Assembly: GCA_011503125.2 (NCBI GenBank)
Contig: WWBZ02000016.1
Location: 4,588,001 to 4,652,000, forward strand
DNA: 64,000 bases
Source of the DNA: Botryosphaeria dothidea
Lineage: Eukaryota; Ascomycota; Dothideomycetes; Botryosphaeriales; Botryosphaeriaceae
Direction of reading: 5' to 3'
Shown here: piece by piece, positions 56,479-64,000 of the stretch
Numbering within the stretch: the first letter of the stretch is position 1
How the letters are laid out: each line of letters starts with the position of its first letter
Notes under the pieces: generated by a model
The model's input: only the letters and a program-made list of their open reading frames with translations
What the model was told of the DNA's origin: nothing
Databases searched by the model: none
Program-made: the position numbers and the translations under genes

Positions 56479-58550
56479 ATGAAGTGGAGGTGGTTGCTGT
56501 TTTCCACGCAGGCGCTTGTTGCAGCGGCCGAGTTCACTAACCAGGTTCGAGAGTACAGTTTGACACTCGAATCAAAGTGGCTCGGGAAAGGTACGACAGC
56601 ATCACGCATTCCTGATATGAATGGAATTGCTGACCGGGAATGAAGATGGGAACTTTCGTCCGACGCTCACCATCAATGGTGACACTCCCGGCCCTCTCAT
56701 TTGGGGCTATGAGGGCGACACACTGCGCGTACATGTAACGAACAACCTCTTGGTGGAGGCGACTATGCACTGGTATATTTCGAAAATTTTCAACACAAGC
56801 CGTGTTACTAACATAAGGAAGGCATGGCGTATTCCAGTACGACAAATACTGGATGGACGGCGTCCCCGGAGTTACACAATACCCCATCGAGCCCCGAGAT
56901 ACCTACACCTACGAGTTCACCTTGACAAACCAGACTGGGATCTACTTCTACCATGGTCACTTTGGCCCAGCCTTCGCAGATGTGAGCAGATATCAAAGAA
57001 CCAGTTCGGATTCAGGCTGATAACTGGCAGGGTCAACGAGGGCCACTCTGGATCAAGCCAGCTCCATGGCGAGAACGACCGTACAGCTTGATTTCGGACA
57101 AGCGAGAAGACATTGAAGCCATGCTCTCTGCAGAGGAGAAGGCCAATCACCTGATGGTGTCTGATTGGAACTACGATGGCATGGACATACTCATACTCAT
57201 GTACCGCGACGCAGGCGCCACGCCGTCGTGCTCCGCTTCGCTAGTGATGAACGGCAAAGGCCGGACGATCTGCTTGGACCAGGGGATCATCGCGCAATCG
57301 GAAGACGGCGTCCATCGGGACTCCAGTGGATGTTTACCACCGGACACCGGCGTGCCGTTCATGAACAAACGAGAGTGCGAGAACACGTACGCCGACGTCG
57401 AGGTTGTGGAAGCGGAAGAGGGCGAGAAGTATGTATGGCTAAACTTTATCCACCCCGGCGCTCACCACGAGTTGCGAATCTCCGTGGACGAGCATGACAT
57501 GTGGATTGTGGCTGCCGACGGTGATTTCGTCAGGCCGAAGAAGGTCCAGGTAAGACTTCGCACTCCGTTGGGCATCTTGCGCTGACAACTGAAGGCCATC
57601 AACGTGAATATGGGTGAGCGGATCAGCGTCCTTGTTCCTCTCACGCAGGCTTCTGGGGAGTACACCATCCGCATGGCCGCTCTTGCCGAGGAGCAGCTCA
57701 TTTGGGGTCTCGGCGTCTTACGCTATCCCGGGGTCCAAGAGAGGCGAGACGCAAACGGAATAATGCTTCTACCAGAAAGCAAGCCTCACATTGACATTCG
57801 CGGCAACCTCCTCATCGATGGAGTCATGATGGACGAGATGAAGGATTTGATCCCGTTTCCTGACCGCCGTCCCCCGGCGAAGTCCGACCATACCTTGCGC
57901 TTCGCCATCAAACGGCCGAGCCCCAGCACGTGGATTCTTGCTTCGGAGCCGCACCAAGGTTTTCGGCAACAGTTGCCTCCTGTGCTTTGGAACAAGGATT
58001 CGCGTGGTCCTACCACCATCGAGGGGATGAAGAACGGCTCTGTCGTTGATATCATCTATGAAAACGGAGCATTCGGCATGCACCCGTTCCACAAGTAGGC
58101 CGATCATGTCTTCCAGTGTTAAGGTAGCAACTGACTGTTCCAGGCATAACCACAAAGCGTTCATCATCGGAGTGGGCCATGGATATTTCCGTTGGCCAGA
58201 CGTCGAGACAGCCATGAAGGAAGTCCCTGAGAACTTCAACATGGTGAATCCCCCGCTGCGTGACGGGGCTCGGCTGGCCAAGGGCGAGGGTTCCTGGACC
58301 GTCATCCGCTACCAAATCACATTCCCTGCGATGTCTATGCTGCACTGTAAGTTGTACCCTTGTTCGGTCCTTTCTGGTCTTTGGTGTAGGAGCTTACTTT
58401 TTCGCAGGTCACAGGATCCATCACTTCGCCGGAGGGCAGCAGATTGTCCTTTTGGAAGGCGCCGATGCTATGCCGCCACTTCCTGAGTACATCAAGAACA
58501 TGACGCATGCCGAGTTTGTTCCTCCATTGCGTTACGGACCGTTGGATTAA
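56479..58550 (+). CDS. Multicopper oxidase (ascomycete laccase/ferroxidase-like), secreted
   Basis: Begins with a signal peptide (MKWRWLLFSTQALVAAAEF). Exons at 56479-56590, 56646-56772 and from 56822; later ones end near 56981, 57549, about 58094 and 58347 and join in phase. All four copper motifs form correctly after splicing: HWHG across the second intron, YFYHGH, HPFHKHNHKAF (across an intron) and HCHRIHHFAGG (across the last intron). It therefore should bind type 1, 2 and 3 copper and couple substrate oxidation to reduction of O2 to water. The axial position after the last motif is not the Met of ferroxidases. The substrate may be a phenol or a secondary metabolite. It is divergent from a related but copper-ligand-less gene. 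Confidence 0.88.
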
Positions 58551-59467
58551 ATTGTGAGGGGTAGATTGAGCAGACCAAATACTACCGGAGAGCAGATCTT
58601 GGGATCTCACAAGTGTTTGGGCATCAGTATTCCCTTGGACGACTTGATTTTCAGTGGACAGAGGTGATTGTGGAATTGACTTTGCCTTGATTGCGATTCA
58701 ATGTCGATCTTTGGCGAAGCGAGCTGACCATTATTTCCGGTGCCTGAAAATCTTCACAACCTTAAAGGAAATACACATTCGTTCATCACCGTCTGCAACT
58801 CTAATTCACTAAGATGGGGCTACGCAGATCACGGATACCGTGGCCGAAAGTTCTGGACCACACGGCATCCTAAAGCGGTCGATCGGCTCGTCTCAAGATG
58901 TAGAGTAGGTGTTTTAGTACGGACCGATCGGCTTTTATGTATGAACGTACGAATAAAATGCTGCAAAGGCCAAAGTCCGACCATTTTCGGAAGCCTGATG
59001 GCGGGCCTTCGTCGGGTAACTTGAGGCCATGCTTTTCCAACATGCTGGACGTGGACAGCGTAAGGATAGGCCGAATTTCGGCGTTGCCTACTAGACTGTA
59101 TAAGCTTCTCACTACAGAGAAGATGGACATTTGTGGCTGAAATCAAGACCAACCAAGCGCCATTGAAGCCTAGGGAGACATTCTAAGACCATGCCGCGGT
59201 GATAGCCATGTTGCAGTAGTCATGGCCTGGCATCGCTCTGAATACGGCCGTCGGATGCCTCTAAACACATATTCGTTCTAGTAAGCATAAGAAGGTTTCA
59301 CAGGCTTCAGCGGGTTTTCTGGAGGAGTCTCGTGATATGAGCCGGTGAGGAGGTAGATGCTCCTGCTTACATAAGAGACCGAGACGGCTAAAGCCTGGGC
59401 CGGAGGCTATTCTCTCATCCGCCTTCTCCCTTCTCCCTTCACCCCGCATTGCACATCCCACCTCCGA
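58551..59467. other. Intergenic, nothing recognised
   Basis: 917 bp with only short, motif-free frames. The promoter of the dehydrogenase gene is expected in its right half. Confidence 0.4.
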
Positions 59468-59557
59468 TTGCCGCTGTGCCCCGCCATCACTGACGTGATT
59501 TCCAGCATTAATAATGGATCCAACCACAACATCACCGCTTCATTTGAAGCGACACAG

Positions 59558-60793
59558 ATGCAATTGCAACCACGATCCTCCCAATTCCTCTTCTTGACCT
59601 CTTCAGCGCTCCGTTCGATCAACATCTCGCACAACAGAGCGAGCACTGCGCATTGTCTCCACATCCCGACCCCCAAAAAGCACCAGAAGCCCTTCACCAC
59701 CATGTCGACCACCACCCCAGCCGACCTCCCGCGGCCCATCAAAATGGCCATCCTCGACGACTACCAAAACTTCTCCGCCCCCTACTTCCAGCACTTCCCC
59801 GCCTCCGAGCTCGAAATCACCACCTACACCGACACCCTCTCCCCACACACCAACCTCCCGGCCCTCATCGCCCGCCTGCAGCCCTACGCCATCATCTCCA
59901 CCATGCGCGAGCGCACGCCCTTCCCCGCCGCCCTGACGCAGCAGCTGCCCCGCCTCCGCCTCCTCCTCACCACCGGCTCGCGCAACAACGCCTTCGACCT
60001 GCCCGCCCTGGCCGCGCGCCGCATCCCCGTCGCCGGCACGCCGTCCGACGTCTCGGCGGCCCTCGCGCCGCCCCGCGGCTTCTCCAAGACGACGCAGCAC
60101 GCGTGGGCGCTGCTGCTGGCGCTCAGCAACAACGTCGCGCGCGACGACGCCGGCCTGCGCGGGGGAAGCGGCGGCGCGTGGCAGGACGCGTTCCCGCTGA
60201 ACGTCTATCTCGCCGGCAAGACGTTTGGGGCGCTGGGGCTCGGGAAGCTGGGGGTCGCGGCGGCCAAGATCGCGGTGCTGGGGTTCGGCATGCGGGTCGT
60301 GGCGTGGAGCGCGAGTCTGACGCAGGAGGAGGCGGATCGGCGCGCGGAGGAGGCGGGGCTGCCGAGGGGGAGCTTCGCGGTCGCGGCGGGCAAGGAGGGG
60401 CTGTTGAGGGAGGCGGATGTGTTGAGCTTGCATTACGTGTTGTCGGAGCGGTCGAGGGGGATTGTGGGGGCCGAGGAGTTGAAGTTGTTGAAGAGGGAGG
60501 CGTTGCTGGTGAATACGGCGAGGGGTCCGTTGGTGGATGAGGATGCGTTGTTTGAGTGTTTGGAGAGGGGCGCGATCAGGGGCGCCGCGTTGGATGTGTT
60601 TTGGGAGGAGCCGTTGCCGGCGGAGAGCAGGTGGCGGACGACGAGGTGGGGCGAGGACGGGAGGAGTCAGGTGCTGTTGACGCCGCATACGGGGTATATG
60701 TTTGAGGAGACAATCGATCTCTGGTGGAAGGAAACGGCAGCGAACGTGAGGAGATGGCTGGACGGGGAAGAGTTGACAAACAGGATGGTTTGA
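59558..60793 (+). CDS. D-isomer-specific 2-hydroxyacid dehydrogenase
   Basis: One exon. The core begins at ATG 59702 (MSTTTPADLP, CACCATG context; 363 residues). The same frame extends upstream without stops to ATG 59558 (and 59468), adding an Arg/Ser-rich, acid-poor leader. The NAD-binding motif is GALGLGKLGVAAAKIA. The catalytic residues are all seen: Arg in LLVNTARGPLVDEDAL, Glu in LDVFWEEPLP and His in LLTPHTGYMFEE. Reaction: reversible NAD(P)H-dependent reduction of a 2-keto acid to the D-hydroxy acid; the substrate is unknown. If the upstream ATG is used the product may go to mitochondria; the inner ATG gives a cytosolic form. The 5' half ends codons mostly in C, the 3' half in G. Confidence 0.85.
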   Translation: MQLQPRSSQFLFLTSSALRSINISHNRASTAHCLHIPTPKKHQKPFTTMSTTTPADLPRPIKMAILDDYQNFSAPYFQHFPASELEITTYTDTLSPHTNLPALIARLQPYAIISTMRERTPFPAALTQQLPRLRLLLTTGSRNNAFDLPALAARRIPVAGTPSDVSAALAPPRGFSKTTQHAWALLLALSNNVARDDAGLRGGSGGAWQDAFPLNVYLAGKTFGALGLGKLGVAAAKIAVLGFGMRVVAWSASLTQEEADRRAEEAGLPRGSFAVAAGKEGLLREADVLSLHYVLSERSRGIVGAEELKLLKREALLVNTARGPLVDEDALFECLERGAIRGAALDVFWEEPLPAESRWRTTRWGEDGRSQVLLTPHTGYMFEETIDLWWKETAANVRRWLDGEELTNRMV

Positions 60794-60842
60794 ATGAAGA
60801 TAGGACGGCAGAACAGGATAGCTTCTCTACTAATTTTGCCTA

Positions 60843-62551
60843 TCACGAAAGCTCGTCGGCAAAGCTCTCAAGTCCTGTCAGTCCATCCTGATCCAGATTT
60901 TCGACTACACTCCTCCCTGAAAAGATGCAATCATGTACACTGATACCACCATATGACTTCCCCGCTACTCTCAACCTCCCTCCGAACCCATCCAGCAGCG
61001 CTCTCCGAAACATAGCCATTCGCTGATGATGACCAACCCCATATTGCGGTATAGCATCTCTTTGAAGCGTCGTCACCGCGCTGGCTGGCTCGGCCCTCAA
61101 GCCCAGATGTCTTTTTAGGACGTTTTTGGCCATCTTTGTAGCCACATCAGGACTCGGATAGTCGGCCATCTCCCTCCACCAGCAACCGCCAAGCATGACG
61201 GCGATTTTGGTGCCTGAGAAGTCATCTTGACCAGACAGGGCATCGGAATCAAACACTACCCCTATTGCGCGCTCAGGATTCATGTGATGAGGAACGGAGC
61301 GGGGAATGATGTACCCAAAGCCATGATACGGATGGTGAATGAACGGCTTCAAGTAACAAAGGGTAACCACCATGACAGTCACTTCTTCCATCCGTGGTAT
61401 GGGGAGGACTGCGGTGTGGTTGGTCGCAGAGAGGACATGGTTAAGAGAAGTGCAGGCGATGACATGAGTGAAGGACCGAGAAGCAGGGGCGCACTTGTTT
61501 ACCTACTTCACCGTCAGCCTGCGCCACTCACTCACCACAAGCCAAAAACATACAGCAATCTCCACCCCACCCGAACACGCCTCAATGCGCTCAACATCCG
61601 CTCCAACCTCCACCCGCACATTCTCCCGCCCCCTCACCGCCTGCTCCAGCGCCCCCACAAACGCCCCCATCCCGCCCACAAAGTTATAAACACTCACCTC
61701 CCCCATCCCCAACTCCCTTTCCACACCCCCAGCCTCCCCGCTCCTCACCTCCCCCACCAGCCCCCCCTCCACCCGCTCCCCGACCCCGCTGCACACCGCC
61801 CCGACGACCCCTCCCCACCCGACCCCCCGCGTCTCCGCCTCCCACAGCCCCGGCACGCACGCCCTCGCGCTCAGCCGCCCCGGATCCCCCGCCCACACCC
61901 CCATCACCACCGCGCTCGCCAGCCCCTCCGCCACGCGCGCGCCCCAGCGCCGCGCCACGAACGCGCGGACGGACTGGTCGGGCGTGCCGGGCGGGCGCTG
62001 GATGCGCGGGTGGAGGGCGTCGCGGAGGAGGGCGGGGAGGAGGGGCGCGAAGAGAGGGTCGCGGAGGAGGGGGAGGCAGGAGGATAGGAGGGAAGCGGAG
62101 GCGGGAGGCGCGGGGGCCGTCGGGAGGGCGTGGGGAAGGAGGTGCGCGGTCGTCGGGATGCGGAGGAGGTGGCCGCGCGGCGAGAGGACGTAGCGGGAGG
62201 ACGCGGCGGGCGAGCGCTTGCGGACCAGGAGCATGCGGGGGGTGAGGTTGAGGCTGTGGACCTGTGTGGGAGTGTTGGTTAATCTTGCGGGGGGGGGACG
62301 GCGCAGGAGGGCGGAGGCGGCGTTACCAGGTCGAGGGTTACGATGGCGCGGGGCGCGTTTGCGCGGATTGTGCGAGGGCCCGTGTCGGAGATGATGGAGG
62401 TGTTGCCGACGCGGGCCTGGACGGATCCCATGATGCCGCCGAGACGCTGGGTGCGCTCGAAGAGGGTGATGCTTGCGTCAGGGAAGCGGCGGCTGGCGTA
62501 GAATGCTGCTGTAAGACCGGTGATGCCGCCGCCGAGTATGGCGATACGCAT
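60843..62551 (-). CDS. HEM14: Protoporphyrinogen oxidase
   Basis: Three exons, 62551-62327, 62261-61554 and 61502-60843, join in phase (530 residues). The FAD motif MRIAILGGGITGLTAAFYASRR opens the protein, followed by the conserved ER-RLGG segment. SVYNFVGGMGAFVGAL matches the family's xxxxxxGGMGxLxxAL segment. The C-terminal part (MLGGCWW, IPQYGVGHHQRM, VAGKSYGGISVHDCIFSG) is typical of eukaryotic PPO. It removes six electrons from protoporphyrinogen IX to give protoporphyrin IX, the step before ferrochelatase in heme synthesis, on the inner mitochondrial membrane. It is convergent with the dehydrogenase, only 49 bp apart. The middle exon has an extreme change from C-rich (5') to G-rich (3') coding strand. 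Confidence 0.87.
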
Positions 62552-63961
62552 GGGTGGGGAGTGCGAATGACGCTGTGATGTTGTGAAATGCTGCTTCTCG
62601 CTCCTGGAGGTATACGAAGTGGAGAATTGAGTCCCGCAACATCTGAACTCCCGAAATGCCAATGATGAAGCTTGTGTAAGTCCTCGCATTTCGACATGTG
62701 GGACAAACGTCAGGGCAAGGTCTGTTGTTGATCTTGGGGATATTGAGAAGTGTCGGTGCAAGTTATGGTGCTCCACGAAGGCGAGCCAGCGGTCTTCATT
62801 TCTCACTTGCCGACTACTCAACCCTGGAGTAAACAGTGATGGATAACTGATCAAGATTCACTCCAGCATCGGAAACAGGCTGTGTGCACGCGCTCGGGTC
62901 ACAGCAGCACGCTCCTGGTTTGCGGTGCAACTTGATCAGTCTCTAATCTGTCTGGCAATATCGAGGGGTCCCCAGCCGTCCGTGATGCTTCCGGGAAGTG
63001 GCCTGGGATCTCCTGGGACTCCTACAAGCAAGGAATCATCGAGTTGTTGTTGCAATTGGGTCGTGTTCTTCAAGACAATTCAAGGCGTCGTGTGAAACTT
63101 AATAGCGGGAAGGCAACACGTGTGACAGGCCCACAGTCTCTCGGTCAGGATCAGGGCGCTCCTCAAAATCCGACGTAATGGATCCGCCAATCGGCGTCTT
63201 CCCCGTAATGTGTGCTCTGTAACATCTTCAAAAGAGATGCCTTTAACCGGAAGGAGAGCTGTAGATCTCGTGCGAGCTCGTTATGTATCATTCCAGGCTG
63301 CTCGGTGCACTGGGAGGCATGTTAATTAGGAGAAATGCATCTCTAGGAAAGCGGATGTGTCCGCTTACACGAGGTTGACGCGCACCGATTGGTCTGGTTG
63401 TAGTATTTTCTGAAAGGGTAAGACCTGTCCAGCGCACCAGGTTTGACGCAGAATGATTCGTCGCATTTTCTGTCGATGAGCCGCGTGTTGCACATAAAGC
63501 TTCCCCGCGGGCCGCGCCGTTTGTGCGTCGCGTTACCCATTCCAACAGCATATCTCAGCCAGTCAAAACAAATAGCCGTCGCACCGAATTACTGTGAATA
63601 CCCGGCAAAGAGATGTTCTGGTGTCAACTCCGACATAAGGCCCTGATGGTGAAGCATCACTTTCCCGATCTAGAAAATTTCATCTCTCAATGTCTTGATT
63701 CATCACTTGGCGCATGACTGATGCCCTGTATGGTGACTTTCAAGCCCATGATGCCGCTCTGCCACATGAAGTTGGCTTTGACAACGGTTGACAAGAAACG
63801 CCAGTATCCGTTCCACTGAGCTCGTTAGTTGTCGCCCATGGGACGAAAATGAATCATCCAGTACGCCCAAGCTGCACACATAAAGATGGAGGGGACTGAC
63901 GGTAACAGTCAGTGCCAGACCCGCCGAGTACCTCATCATTCACAAAAACACACTGCTCACC
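62552..63961. other. Intergenic, 1.4 kb
   Basis: HEM14 promoter side on the left. No supported gene. Several frames of up to 87 codons have no motif. Confidence 0.4.
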
Positions 63962-64000
63962 ATGAAGTCCATCTTTGCTGCTGCTTCTTTCTTCGACGCT
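63962..64000 (+). CDS. Start of a probable secreted protein (cut by window end)
   Basis: An ATG in a strong context (CACCATGAAG) opens MKSIFAAASFFDA, which looks like the beginning of a signal peptide, after an A/C-rich leader (CACAAAAACACACTGCTCACC) typical of fungal 5' UTRs. Only 13 codons are inside the window, so no family can be named. Confidence 0.4.
   Translation, partial: MKSIFAAASFFDA

Noticed and set aside
59603..60688. Long open frame (361 codons) antisense to the 2-hydroxyacid dehydrogenase
   Set aside because: Arg/Pro/Gly-rich low-complexity translation. It is a mirror of GC-rich codons on the other strand, with no motif.

Overview
The window is nuclear DNA of a filamentous ascomycete (Pezizomycotina; a Dothideomycete or similar is plausible but not shown). 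The evidence is short GT-AG introns of about 40-220 nt, families typical of this group (four HET-domain genes, a Mit1-like remodeller, a fungal rhodopsin-type 7-TM protein, a nitrilase, ascomycete multicopper oxidases), a tRNA-Ile with an intron after position 37, and short Copia-like solo LTRs. There are no operons, CRISPR arrays or bacterial signals.

Layout. 0-4.1 kb is worn sequence: a solo LTR, the C-terminal part of an anion:cation-symporter-like MFS protein, and a damaged BTB gene. 4.7-15.7 kb is a conserved housekeeping block: Mit1-like chromatin remodeller (-), mitochondrial rRNA methyltransferase MRM1 (+), PLD-fold protein (-) and exosome subunit RRP4 (+). 15.7-18 kb is mostly non-coding. 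18-26 kb is accessory: a HET gene with a nonsense codon, an intact seven-exon MFS transporter, and a CorA-like gene killed by three stops and a solo LTR. 26.6-37.7 kb holds tRNA-Ile(AAT), a four-TM protein, a metallo-dependent deaminase, an IDO/PrnB-superfamily protein, a rhodopsin-type membrane protein and a nitrilase. 38-51 kb is a second accessory block: three more HET genes (one dead), a flavin Baeyer-Villiger-type monooxygenase, a small gene with an in-frame TAG, and an AAA ATPase with a third solo LTR inside an intron. 51-64 kb has a Cys-rich one-TM protein, a head-to-head pair of multicopper oxidases of which one has lost its copper ligands, a 2-hydroxyacid dehydrogenase, protoporphyrinogen oxidase HEM14, and the start of a probable secreted protein.

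How the genes fit together. The housekeeping genes are unrelated neighbours. The HET/AAA/CorA/BTB blocks are the fast-turnover part of a fungal genome, where LTR insertion and nonsense mutation have been tolerated. The oxidative enzymes (BVMO, two MCOs, dehydrogenase, IDO-like) do not form a recognisable biosynthetic cluster because no backbone enzyme is present. The two most interesting points are the active/dead multicopper oxidase pair sharing one intergenic region, and a switch from C-ending to G-ending codons along the length of many unrelated genes.
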